Shown here in pieces: positions 8,023-18,486 of a stretch of DNA of 64,000 nucleotides. The position numbers and the translations under genes are program-made. How positions within the stretch are numbered: position 1 is the first letter of the stretch; every line of letters starts with the position of its first letter. The notes beneath the pieces are model-generated. The model was not told where the DNA came from, made no database searches, and saw nothing but the letters and a program-made list of their open reading frames with translations. The stretch is from Lachnospiraceae bacterium (GTDB taxonomy: Bacteria > Bacillota > Clostridia > Lachnospirales > Lachnospiraceae). The DNA is taken from positions 1-64,000 of the forward strand of contig JAEETA010000013.1 of NCBI GenBank assembly GCA_016286555.1, read 5' to 3'.

Positions 8023-8970
8023 TTATTTCAGGAGCAGATAAGTAAAATATCCCACATATCCCAGGAGCATCACAATGCCGCCGGGTCTGGAAAGCCGCTT
8101 CTTCGGCAGGGTGCAGAGCCACAGCAGAACCCCCGCGCCAATGGCGATGACGGCATCCACACGGAATCCCGTGGCAAAATGTATGGGAATGATGAGGGAT
8201 GCGGTGCCCACAACGAAGAGCACATTGAAAATGTTGCTGCCCACGATGTTGCCGATGGCGATGTCCGCATTGCCCTTTCTGGCTGCGGTAACGGAAGTGA
8301 AAAGCTCCGGCAGGGATGTGCCCAGGGCTACGATGGTCAGACCGATAAAGCGCTCGCTCATGCCGAAAGCTGCTGCGATGGTGCTGGCAGCGTCCACGGC
8401 CACATCGGAGCCGATGACGATGGCTGCGATACCGCCCACGGTAAAGAGCAGAGACTTCCAGACCGGCAGGTCCTTCACTTCATCCCCGCTGTCCGCGGGA
8501 TTTTTCTTCGCCATAATGAACAGATAGACCAGGTACACCAGGAAAAGCGCCCAGAGGATCACACCGTCGAATCTGCTGATGGTGCCGTCCCAGCCCAGGA
8601 AGAGGAACAGGGTCATGATACCGATGAGGAAAGGCATCTCGATCCGCACGGTGGATTTTGCCACTGCGATGGTGATGATGGTGGCCGCCACGCCCAGAAT
8701 CACGCAGACGTTCATGATATTGCTGCCGATGACATTTCCGATGGAGATGTCCGCGTTGCCCTTTGCTGCGCCGGCGATGCTGACTGCAGCCTCAGGAGCG
8801 CTGGTACCCATGGCCACGATGGTGAGACCGATGACCAGCTCCGGGATGCCGAAGCGCTTGGCGATGCTTGCGGCACCGTCCACGAAAAAGTCCGCTCCCT
8901 TGACCAGGAGCACAAAGCCTACTACGAGAAGCAGGATCTCCAGTAACAGCTTTCCGATGGTAATGCTCAT
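8023..8970 (-). CDS. Calcium/sodium antiporter (CaCA family, YrbG-like)
   Basis: The 315-residue inner-membrane protein has two homologous halves of about five helices each, characteristic of K+-independent Na+/Ca2+ exchangers. Each half carries an alpha-repeat: [14 protein letters not shown] with [11 protein letters not shown] in the first, and [14 protein letters not shown] with [11 protein letters not shown] in the second. The acidic residues in the SAPE and SLPE motifs coordinate the cation in family members. It begins with ATG after AGGAAGTAGTAAGGAA. It is the last gene of the codirectional run from the nucleoside importer and hybrid kinase, 42 bases after the kinase. Confidence 0.93.
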   Translation of the reverse strand: MSITIGKLLLEILLLVVGFVLLVKGADFFVDGAASIAKRFGIPELVIGLTIVAMGTSAPEAAVSIAGAAKGNADISIGNVIGSNIMNVCVILGVAATIITIAVAKSTVRIEMPFLIGIMTLFLFLGWDGTISRFDGVILWALFLVYLVYLFIMAKKNPADSGDEVKDLPVWKSLLFTVGGIAAIVIGSDVAVDAASTIAAAFGMSERFIGLTIVALGTSLPELFTSVTAARKGNADIAIGNIVGSNIFNVLFVVGTASLIIPIHFATGFRVDAVIAIGAGVLLWLCTLPKKRLSRPGGIVMLLGYVGYFTYLLLK

Positions 8971-9012
8971 TTCCTTACTACTTCCTTTCAGATTTCTATG
9001 ATGACCCAGTCA

Positions 9013-11301
9013 TTATTTTATGTATTTTTCGATCATGGCCTCCAGTTCCGCAGGCTTGAAGGGCTTCGCCAGATAATCGGTAAACCCTTCCTCCAGGTAC
9101 CGCTCGCTGGCACCGCGGATGGCATTGGCAGTGAGCATAATGACGGGCGTGTCATTATTTTTGCACTCCGGGATCTCATGCATCTTGTGAAGCACCTGCA
9201 CGCCGTCCATGCCCGGCATCATATGATCCAGGAAGATCAGATCGTATTTTTCCTGACACATTTTGTGCAGGGATTCCTCACCGGTCATGGCGGTATCCAC
9301 CTCCAGGCCGGAATTCTTCAGCATCATGCGGAAGACCTTCAGGTTCATCTCCACATCATCCACCGCCAGGATCCGGCCGGTTTTGCCGGTAAGGGTGGAA
9401 TGCACTTCGGTGTGCTCTCTGCCCTGGCGATCGCTGAGTTCAAATCTGCCCAGAGGTGTGTCATCCACGATCTGCTGCGGGATCCTGACGGTAAATACGG
9501 AACCTTTGCCGTAGGTGCTCTGCACTTCGATGGTACCCTCCATCAGATCCACGATCTGCTTCGTGATGGGCAGTCCCAGACCGGTGCCTTCCACCATTTT
9601 GGTGTGTTCGGGATCCACCCGCTTAAAGAGGTCAAAGATCCGGTCAATGTTCTCTTCTTTGATCCCGATGCCGGTGTCCTCCACGGAGCAGACCAGGGTG
9701 CATCGACCCGGCTCCCCGGCTTCCGCATGCATACGGAAGGTAACGGTGCCTTCTCTGGTGTATTTTACCGCATTGGTCAGGAGATTGATGAGCACCTGAC
9801 GGATGCGGACCATGTCTCCATAAAGGCCGGTGGGAACCTGCTCATCCACCAGCACATTGAAAAACAGTCCCGCGTCCCTGGCTCTGACAGCCACCATGGA
9901 AACGCTCTCCCGAAGCAGATCTCTGACACTGTAATTTCCGCAGGTCAGCTCCAGCCGGCCCGATTCCACCTTGGAAAAATCCAGGATGTCGTTGATGGTA
10001 TCCAGCAGGATCTGTGCGGATTCCTCCAGATCCTCGGCATACTCCCGGATGTTTGCCTCCCCCGTCTCCCGCATGATCATATTGTTCATACCCAGGATGG
10101 CATTGATGGGGGTGCGGATCTCGTGGGACATGTTGGCCAGGAAGTCACTCTTGGCTTTATTTGCGATCATGGCATCTCTTGAGAAGGCCTCGGCCCGATC
10201 GATCTGCTCCTGCATGCGGCGGTTGTTCCGTGCCTGGTACCGCAGTGCCTCCACGCGGGAAGTGTCGTCGATGAGCTCAATGAGATAGCCGTAGCAACGG
10301 TTCTTCATGGCGGGATTTGTAAGCTCCCGGAAGAAAAACCGCACGGACATCAGTCCCACATCCGCCAGCTGCCCGCCCCGCATCATCTCGGGCATGGGCT
10401 TGCCGTCCCTGAACTGCTTTAACGGCTCAAGGAAGGCTTCAAAGAGGGCGTAAGCATCCGTCTGCTCCACCAGCTTCGGGTCCATTTTGATCACATTTCC
10501 CATCCGGCAGTGATCCAGATAAGGGAAAGTCTTCCGTGCAAATACATTGGATCCCATGTAGCGGAGATTATGATCGAAGGCGATGTAGCCGTAGCGCTCC
10601 ATGTTCTCGTAGGCTTCCATCTCCACCTGGGTCATGTCATACATCTTCATCCTGCCCATGAGCATCACCAGGTTCGCCAGGCAGGCGCAGTAGGCAAAGG
10701 GGATGAGATTAACATGCAGGTGAAGCACCCGCTGGAGCCCGTAGCACCCAAAGGTAAAGATCATCATGGAAAAGAGATTCCATACCACATTCCTGGGCAC
10801 ATCCATCCGCCGGGCCAAAATGGTCCGGATGATGATATAGAGGCTGTACAGGATATTGACCAGCACCACGCACATGATCACGTAGTACCCGATCCCCGGG
10901 ACAAAATCCACGTAGGAATAGCCGTTTTCACGGATCAGCTCAGCGGAACGGAACAGATAAGGCCCCTTGTTGAGGGTCAGGACAAAGGCCGTCCCGATAC
11001 AGCAGAGCAAAAACAGCAGAGGACGGGTATAGTTCTTCAACCTGTACTTGCTGATCTTGGCAATGGAAAAGAGGATCATCATGGGAAGGAAAGTCCCGCC
11101 GAAATACACCACACCCTCAGCGAAGAGTGCCTCCTCCAGATCGGGGCTCAGACCCAGTGCCCAGTATCCGATATTGCAGATGACCACAGAGACCGCCAGG
11201 ATCACCGTTGTTGCATCCTGATCATCCCGTCCCATGTACAGGATGTACATTACGGACAGGAAGGGGAAGATCATTGCAAGTGTCAGAAAGAATTGTACCA
11301 T
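9013..11301 (-). CDS. 7TM hybrid histidine kinase with C-terminal receiver
   Basis: The 762-residue protein has about seven membrane helices (1-220), like the 'histidine kinase N-terminal 7TM' sensor module. A PAS-like segment follows (about 230-350), then HisKA with [10 protein letters not shown] (phospho-accepting His393). HATPase_c has its N-box near Asn510, DTGIGI at 542-547 and GTGLGL at 572-577. The receiver at about 642-762 has phospho-acceptor Asp692 in [10 protein letters not shown] and the Lys of YLAKPF. No Hpt or DNA-binding domain is present. The start is 8 bases after the preceding permease stop, so it is probably in the nucleoside-importer operon. The signal is unknown. Confidence 0.92.
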   Translation of the reverse strand: MVQFFLTLAMIFPFLSVMYILYMGRDDQDATTVILAVSVVICNIGYWALGLSPDLEEALFAEGVVYFGGTFLPMMILFSIAKISKYRLKNYTRPLLFLLCCIGTAFVLTLNKGPYLFRSAELIRENGYSYVDFVPGIGYYVIMCVVLVNILYSLYIIIRTILARRMDVPRNVVWNLFSMMIFTFGCYGLQRVLHLHVNLIPFAYCACLANLVMLMGRMKMYDMTQVEMEAYENMERYGYIAFDHNLRYMGSNVFARKTFPYLDHCRMGNVIKMDPKLVEQTDAYALFEAFLEPLKQFRDGKPMPEMMRGGQLADVGLMSVRFFFRELTNPAMKNRCYGYLIELIDDTSRVEALRYQARNNRRMQEQIDRAEAFSRDAMIANKAKSDFLANMSHEIRTPINAILGMNNMIMRETGEANIREYAEDLEESAQILLDTINDILDFSKVESGRLELTCGNYSVRDLLRESVSMVAVRARDAGLFFNVLVDEQVPTGLYGDMVRIRQVLINLLTNAVKYTREGTVTFRMHAEAGEPGRCTLVCSVEDTGIGIKEENIDRIFDLFKRVDPEHTKMVEGTGLGLPITKQIVDLMEGTIEVQSTYGKGSVFTVRIPQQIVDDTPLGRFELSDRQGREHTEVHSTLTGKTGRILAVDDVEMNLKVFRMMLKNSGLEVDTAMTGEESLHKMCQEKYDLIFLDHMMPGMDGVQVLHKMHEIPECKNNDTPVIMLTANAIRGASERYLEEGFTDYLAKPFKPAELEAMIEKYIK

Positions 11302-11309
11302 GCAGTCTC

Positions 11310-12251
11310 CTAACGCGCGCCCTTATCGTAAGGGATACCCTCTGCCTTGGGGGCTCTGGATCTCCCGGAAGTAAAGGCCAAAACAATGAGCGAGATGATG
11401 TAGGGTAACATATTGTAAACGGCTCCGGGGATGTTCAGTCCCAACAGGAAATCAAAGCCGAAGTACACATTGGAAAGGGCACGGAAAAATCCGAAGAGCA
11501 GTGCCGCAAGGGCAATGTTCTGAGGCTTCCACTTACCGAAGATCATCACGGCCAGGGACAGGAAGCCAAAGCCCGCAACACCGTACTCAAACTTCCATTC
11601 CGACACGCCTGTCGTAATATAGGTGATACCGCCCAGACCGCCCAGAGCACCGGAGATCAGGACGCCTGCCCAGCGCATACGGTAGACGTTGATGCCAACG
11701 GAATCCGCTGCCTGAGGGTGCTCGCCGCAGGCCATGAGCCGCAGTCCGAAGCGGGTGCGGTACAGAAGTACGGTGGCACAGATCAGAATCACCACGGTGA
11801 GGATCACGGGCCAGGAAAGTTCCATGCCGAAGATGTGCAGCACGAAGGCTTTCTTCTCCTCCACATACTGGATGATGGAGGAATGGTCATCGGGATTGCT
11901 TAAGGTGTTAACACTCTTCACGATAACGGTGGCCAGAGCCGCACCCAGCATGTTCATTGCGGTTCCCACCAGGGTCTGGTCCGCCTTAAAGTGGATGGCA
12001 GCCACGCCCAGCAACAGGGAGTAGAGCAGTCCCATACCGGCGCTGGCCAGCAGGGTCAGAACGACGATCACAAAAGGTGCGGTGCCGGAGGGAAGTGCCC
12101 GCATGGTGAGGGCTCCGCCCATGGCGCCCATGACCATGATACCTTCCAGTCCCAGGTTGATGACGCCGGAGTGCTCGGAGAAGCAGCCGCCCAGAGCCAC
12201 CAGACTCAGAATACATGCAAAAAGGAGTGTGTATTGGATCAGGAGTGTCAT
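11310..12251 (-). CDS. ABC transporter permease, Bmp-type nucleoside importer
   Basis: The 313-residue hydrophobic protein belongs to the BPD_transp_2 group. Near the N-terminus it has HSGVINLGLEGIMVMGA, a hallmark of YufQ/NupQ-type nucleoside permeases. The mid-region ACGEHPQAADSVGINVYRMR is also typical. It overlaps the previous permease by 4 bases (ATGA), indicating translational coupling. With its partner permease, the tandem ATPase and the Bmp lipoprotein it should form a complete importer for nucleosides or related compounds. Substrate is inferred from family. Confidence 0.92.
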   Translation of the reverse strand: MTLLIQYTLLFACILSLVALGGCFSEHSGVINLGLEGIMVMGAMGGALTMRALPSGTAPFVIVVLTLLASAGMGLLYSLLLGVAAIHFKADQTLVGTAMNMLGAALATVIVKSVNTLSNPDDHSSIIQYVEEKKAFVLHIFGMELSWPVILTVVILICATVLLYRTRFGLRLMACGEHPQAADSVGINVYRMRWAGVLISGALGGLGGITYITTGVSEWKFEYGVAGFGFLSLAVMIFGKWKPQNIALAALLFGFFRALSNVYFGFDFLLGLNIPGAVYNMLPYIISLIVLAFTSGRSRAPKAEGIPYDKGAR

Positions 12252-13392
12252 GCCTTCGCACCTCCTTTCTCCTCAGCTCCCGCAGGAGCAGCCGGACCGG
12301 CCGGGGCATCTCCCTTGCCCTCATCCTTGTCTGCCAGCATCCGGTTCATGGCGTATTTCAGGAATGCCACGAAGCTGCACAGATAAATGATGATGGCGGA
12401 GATCAGCTCGGAGATCTGGGATGCGTAAACACTCAGATCCACGAAGGCGCCGCCGTCGGTGATGTGCTGGATGAAGAAGGCGGAGAAGATGCAGCCGATG
12501 GGGTTCAGTCCACCCAGGAAAGCCACGGCGATGCCGTTAAAGCCCATAGCGGGAACGGAAGCCACCGTCACCTGCCACTGCTCCATATCCGTCAGATACA
12601 GGAACGCGCCACCCAGTCCCGCCAGCACGCCGCTGATCATCAGGGAGAGGATGATGTTGCGCTTCTGCGCCATACCGCTGTATTTTGCGGCATTTTTGTT
12701 AAAGCCCGTAGCCTTCAGCTCATAGCCGAAGCGGGTCTTGTTCAGCAGGATCTCCACCAGAACGGCGATGATCACGGACAGAGGGATTGCGATGGTCATG
12801 TACTTGTTGCCGTTCATGAGTCCCTGGAAAAAACCGGGGAGCAGGCCCTTCTGTCCTCTGGCTGCCAGAGCATAGGTGTAGGAGCTGGATGCGTCCTTGG
12901 CCCCCGCCAGCAGCATGTTGGTAAAATACAGGCCGATCCAGTTCAGCATGATACCGGAAATGACCTCGTTCACATTGCAATACGCCTTCAGAAGGCCCGT
13001 TACGGCGCCGTACGCACCGGCCACGACTGCTGCCAGCAGCAGACAGGGAAGCCATCCCCAGCCCCACACCAGGGCGGCGTAGAGGCTTGCACAGGAACCC
13101 ATGACATACTGGCCTGCGGCACCGATGTTAAAGAGACCTACCTTGTAGGAAAAAAGCACGGAAAGAGAGCACATCAGAAGGGGTGCTGTCTTTACCATGG
13201 TATTGCCCAGATACTTGATCCGGGACGCGGGCTTGCTGTAGCCCAGGAAATTCTTGGCCACCGCCAGGATCGCCTTACCGGCGCCGCTGGGCTCGATAAA
13301 GAGCAGGACGATGTAGCCCAAAAACATTCCCAGCAGAATACAGATCAGGGAGGCCAGGAAGGACTGGACGCCGCTGTTTTTCAATAATTTTT

Positions 13393-13396
<4 letters not shown>
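12248..13396 (-). CDS. ABC transporter permease, Bmp-type nucleoside importer
   Basis: The 382-residue permease is the larger partner (YufP/NupP-like). Motifs include GLFNIGAAGQYVMGS and ELKATGFNKNAAKYSGM, both typical of BPD_transp_2 permeases. About ten hydrophobic segments are present. The C-terminal tail is Ala/Pro/Gly/Lys-rich and low-complexity (about residues 355-382), probably cytoplasmic. It overlaps the ATPase gene upstream by 4 bases and the second permease by 4 bases. Confidence 0.92.
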
Positions 13397-14934
<1,538 letters not shown>

Positions 14935-15009
14935 AGTTTTCTCCGATGGGATCCGAGGATCCTAAGCTGCTCATAGTCCATTATATTTTACTACTTTTCA
15001 AGGCATAAT

Positions 15010-15044
15010 AAAAGACCTCACCGGGTGCACCGATGAGGTCTTTT
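15010..15044 (-). terminator. Attenuating terminator between bmp and the ABC ATPase gene
   Basis: Arms AAAGACCTCA and TGAGGTCTTT (10 bp) enclose a 13-base loop, and TTTTATTAT follows on the minus strand. It lies after the Bmp-lipoprotein stop. Such hairpins commonly allow the binding protein to be made in excess over the membrane subunits. Confidence 0.75.
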
Positions 15045-15071
15045 CTCAATTTTTCGAAGTTTCGGAAACGA

Positions 15072-16301
15072 TTACTTCAGGTTGCCCAGATCGTTCACAA
15101 CCACGTTGGTGGTAGCGGGCATTGCGGAAATATCGTTGGAAACCTTGATGGATCCGGAATGCATAGCGGCAACCATTGCCTTGTAGTCATCCTGGCTGAA
15201 GGAATCGGACCACTGGGTGTTGTCCATGGGGATCTGCACATAGTTTGCGGTAGGATCGTCACCGGAAACAAGGCCCAGAGTGGTGATCTTGCCTGCATAG
15301 TTGGACCAGTTGCCGTTCAGGATCACGTCGGTCAGGGTATCGTAGGTGGTAGGATACAGACCCTTCATAGCGGAAGTAACGGTCATACCCTCGCCGTACT
15401 TGGAATCGATGGTGCCCTTCTGGTCAACGTCAACGCCGATGACCTTGCCGCCAACCTTAGCTGCTGCCTCAGCTGCGGAGTTGAAGATGCCGCCGCCGCA
15501 AGCGAAGACAACCTCGGTGCCTGCACCGTACCAGGTATCCATAGCAGCGGTGATGTCAGCGTCGCCGTAGAACTGGTTGCCGTAAGCATAGTTGAGGTTC
15601 ACGGTCTTGCCAAGCTCTGCAGCTGCGTCGTTAGCGCCCTGCACGAAGCCGAAGCCGTAACGGATAACTGCGGGAACTGCCATGCCGCCCAGGAAGCCCA
15701 GCTCAGTGTAGCCCAGCTTCACTGCTGCGTAGCCTGCCATGTAACCGGAGAGCTCCTCCTGGTAAACCGCACAGTAGACATTGTCCATGTAGCAATAGTC
15801 GGTCAGAGTCCAGTTGTCGGGGTTGTAGTCATAGCTCTCGCCCTTTGCTGCAACACCTGCCTCCAGAATGTCGCCTGCTGCAACATCCAGAGCGATGAAC
15901 TTTACATCCTTGTAGGTTGCGGAAACCTCAACAAGGGTGCCGCCGAAAGCGTAACCGGGCATAACGATGACATTGTAGCCTGCGTCGATTGCCTGCTCAA
16001 CGGAAGCAACACGCTCAGCGGTGGAGTCACCGGTGGGCTTGTAGTAGTTGAACTGGATGCCGTTGGCCTCAGCAAATGCCTTGCATGCCTCGTAGGTGGT
16101 CTGGTTGAAGGACTGGTCGGTGATATCGCCGTAATCGGTGATCATGGCGATGCTGTACTCGGAACCGGTCGCGGTGCTGTCAGCAGCGGTAGTGGTGCTG
16201 TCTGCAGCAGGTGCGCTGGTGTCTGCGGAAGAACCGCATCCTGCCAGCATGGTAACAGCCATGGCTGCTGCCATAACGATGCTCATAATCTTTTTCTTCA
16301 T
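15072..16301 (-). CDS. BMP family nucleoside-binding lipoprotein
   Basis: From the ATG at 16301 (AAGGAGAGG upstream) the product is 409 residues. It begins MKKKIMSIVMAAAMAVTMLAGC, a lipoprotein signal with lipobox LAGC. A Ser/Thr/Ala-rich linker follows. The periplasmic-type binding domain has IAMITDYGDITDQSFNQTTY, the classic Bmp/Med motif in which the DxGxxxDxSFN segment contacts nucleoside. Further features are VIVMPGYAFGG and a GGGIFNSAAEAA segment. It captures nucleosides outside the membrane for the ABC importer encoded downstream. An in-frame upstream extension lacks a ribosome-binding site. Confidence 0.95.
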   Translation of the reverse strand: MKKKIMSIVMAAAMAVTMLAGCGSSADTSAPAADSTTTAADSTATGSEYSIAMITDYGDITDQSFNQTTYEACKAFAEANGIQFNYYKPTGDSTAERVASVEQAIDAGYNVIVMPGYAFGGTLVEVSATYKDVKFIALDVAAGDILEAGVAAKGESYDYNPDNWTLTDYCYMDNVYCAVYQEELSGYMAGYAAVKLGYTELGFLGGMAVPAVIRYGFGFVQGANDAAAELGKTVNLNYAYGNQFYGDADITAAMDTWYGAGTEVVFACGGGIFNSAAEAAAKVGGKVIGVDVDQKGTIDSKYGEGMTVTSAMKGLYPTTYDTLTDVILNGNWSNYAGKITTLGLVSGDDPTANYVQIPMDNTQWSDSFSQDDYKAMVAAMHSGSIKVSNDISAMPATTNVVVNDLGNLK

Positions 16302-16376
16302 AATAAATCCTCTCCTTGGTGCCCTGCTATTTGCTCCGGATTGCACCCCTCCGAAGAGTGCCGGCCACTCGGCACA

Positions 16377-18461
16377 TCATAGCAGATTTATCTCCTTCTG
16401 GCAAGAAATGTCCTCCCCCAGAACCATTTCAAATGCATTTCTGCCGATCAGGATACTGTATTCGCCCTCCGCTACCCGGAAACCGTGCTTGTCGATATCC
16501 CAGTAAGCAAAATCCGAGGGGCTTAAAGTGAAGGAAACTGTCTCCTCCTGTCCGGGCTCCAGATACACTTTGTCGAAAGCCCGGAGCTCTCTGACGGGAC
16601 GTTTGATCTCTCCGCCCTTCGGTGCCACATAGAGCTGCACCACCTCCCGACCGGCTTCCTTTCCGATGTTCTTCACATTGACGGTAACCTTGATGTTGCC
16701 GCCCTCCTTCAGATCCAGGGTATCGGCCTTCAGATCCGTGTAAACGAAGGTGGTATAGGAAAGTCCGTAGCCGAAGGGGAAGAGTACGGGCATTTTCTTG
16801 GTGGTGTAGTAGCGGTATCCGATGTAGACACCCTCCTGATAGGGAACCCTGTCGCCCTCTCCGGGGAAGGACAGGAAGCAGGGGGTATCCTCGATCTTCA
16901 TGGGGAAGGTCTCGGGAAGGCGTCCGCTGGGATTCACCTTACCAAAAAGCAGATTTGCGGTAGCTTCGCCCACGGTCTCGCCGCCCAGGTACAGCTCCAG
17001 CACTGCCTTTACGTTGCGGATCCAGGGCATGGCTACGGGGCTGCCGTTGCTCAGGACTACTACGGTATTGGGCTGGGCTGCTGACACAGCTTCGATAAGG
17101 GCATTGTGGCTGGGGGGCAGATCCAGACCCTTGCGGTCCTCGCCCTCGGACTCCATCAGCTCCGGAAGTCCGGCAAAAATGACAGCTACGTCGGAAGCCT
17201 TTGCGACCTCCACAGCCTCTGCGATGAGCTTCTCATCCGGCTCCAGGGATCTGCGCTCCGCTTCCTTCTGCTCGTTGTCTCCCGCCAGGTCCACGCCAAC
17301 CAGAAGTCTGGGCTTTGCAGCCTCGGGGTATCCTTGTGCATAGGTGATCTGCGCCAGCTTTCCGCACTCGTCGTATGCATTGGTAAGCTTGATGGGCGTT
17401 ACATGGGAGCTTCCGCCTCCCTGGTATCTGGGATCCCTTGCAAAGCCGCCGATGAAGGCCACCTTGCTGCCCTCCTGCAGAGGAAGGATCCGGTCCTTAT
17501 TTTTCAAAAGCACTGCGGACTGCTCTACGGCCTCCCGCATCACGGCACGCTCGGTGTCGTAGTCCACGGTCAGATCATCCCGGTGCGCTTCCACGCCGTC
17601 AAATACCATCTTCAGGATCTGTTCACAAGCGGTGTCCAGGTCCTTCTCATCCAGGATCCCGGCCTTCACAGCATTGGAGACCTCGTGATCCGTTTCGTTC
17701 ACGCCGGGCATGGTGAGAGCGGTGCCCGCCGCAACGGCAGCGGCTCTGTCGTGGGTAGCGCCCCAGTCGCTGATAACGCAGCCTTCATAGCCCCACTCGC
17801 CACGGAGGACGTCGGTCATAAAGTACTTATTTGCAGTGGCATAGGTGCCGTTGATCTTGTTGTAAGAAGACATGACCGCCATGGGCTTCGCATCCTTCAC
17901 GATGGACTCGAAGGCCTTCATGTAGATCTCCCGCAGGGTCCGCTCATCCACATCGGAAGAGGAAGTGAAACGGCGGGTCTCCTGGGAATTGGCCAGGTAA
18001 TGCTTTACGCAGGCACCCACGCCTGCGCTCTGAATGCCCTTGATATAGGCACCGCCCAGCTCGCCGGCCACGTAGGGATCCTCGGACATGTACTCGAAAT
18101 TCCGGCCGCACAGGGGACTGCGCTTCATGTTGACGCCGGGGCCCAGGATCAGGTGAACCTTCTTGCACTGTGCCTCTTTCCCCAGCTCAGCGCCGATGCG
18201 ATAAAGGAGGTCTCTGTCAAAGGAAGCGGCCATGGCGCACTCTGCGGGAAGGCTTACGGCAGGGAGGCTGTCGTTGATGTCCTTCACCTCCTGATAATTT
18301 TCCTGCTTCCGCAGGCCGTGAGGGCCGTCGCTCATCCACATGGAGGGGATGCCCAGGCGCTCGAATGCCTTATTTTTCCAGGGGCCGTCTCCGGAGGTCA
18401 GCTCCGCTTTCTCCTCCAGGGTCATCTGTGCTACCAGTTCTTTGATCTTTGCTTCTGTCAT
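16377..18461 (-). CDS. Glycoside hydrolase family 3 beta-glucosidase
   Basis: The 694-residue enzyme has the GH3 layout: an N-terminal (beta/alpha)8 domain, a C-terminal alpha/beta sandwich, then a fibronectin III-like domain (about 600-685). The catalytic nucleophile is Asp232 in VISDWGATHD. KHYLANSQETRR is also typical. No signal peptide is present, so it probably hydrolyses imported beta-glucosides or cello-oligosaccharides in the cytosol. It is 25 bases downstream of the GGDEF-EAL gene and 75 bases upstream of the Bmp lipoprotein start. Exact sugar specificity cannot be read. Confidence 0.94.
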   Translation of the reverse strand: MTEAKIKELVAQMTLEEKAELTSGDGPWKNKAFERLGIPSMWMSDGPHGLRKQENYQEVKDINDSLPAVSLPAECAMAASFDRDLLYRIGAELGKEAQCKKVHLILGPGVNMKRSPLCGRNFEYMSEDPYVAGELGGAYIKGIQSAGVGACVKHYLANSQETRRFTSSSDVDERTLREIYMKAFESIVKDAKPMAVMSSYNKINGTYATANKYFMTDVLRGEWGYEGCVISDWGATHDRAAAVAAGTALTMPGVNETDHEVSNAVKAGILDEKDLDTACEQILKMVFDGVEAHRDDLTVDYDTERAVMREAVEQSAVLLKNKDRILPLQEGSKVAFIGGFARDPRYQGGGSSHVTPIKLTNAYDECGKLAQITYAQGYPEAAKPRLLVGVDLAGDNEQKEAERRSLEPDEKLIAEAVEVAKASDVAVIFAGLPELMESEGEDRKGLDLPPSHNALIEAVSAAQPNTVVVLSNGSPVAMPWIRNVKAVLELYLGGETVGEATANLLFGKVNPSGRLPETFPMKIEDTPCFLSFPGEGDRVPYQEGVYIGYRYYTTKKMPVLFPFGYGLSYTTFVYTDLKADTLDLKEGGNIKVTVNVKNIGKEAGREVVQLYVAPKGGEIKRPVRELRAFDKVYLEPGQEETVSFTLSPSDFAYWDIDKHGFRVAEGEYSILIGRNAFEMVLGEDISCQKEINLL

Positions 18462-18486
18462 ACGATCCTTAAATCTCCAATCCGAC

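Noticed and set aside
16302-16376. Purine riboswitch before the Bmp lipoprotein gene
   Set aside because: Only 75 bases are available and they show a single GTGCCG/CGGCAC hairpin without the three-way junction features.
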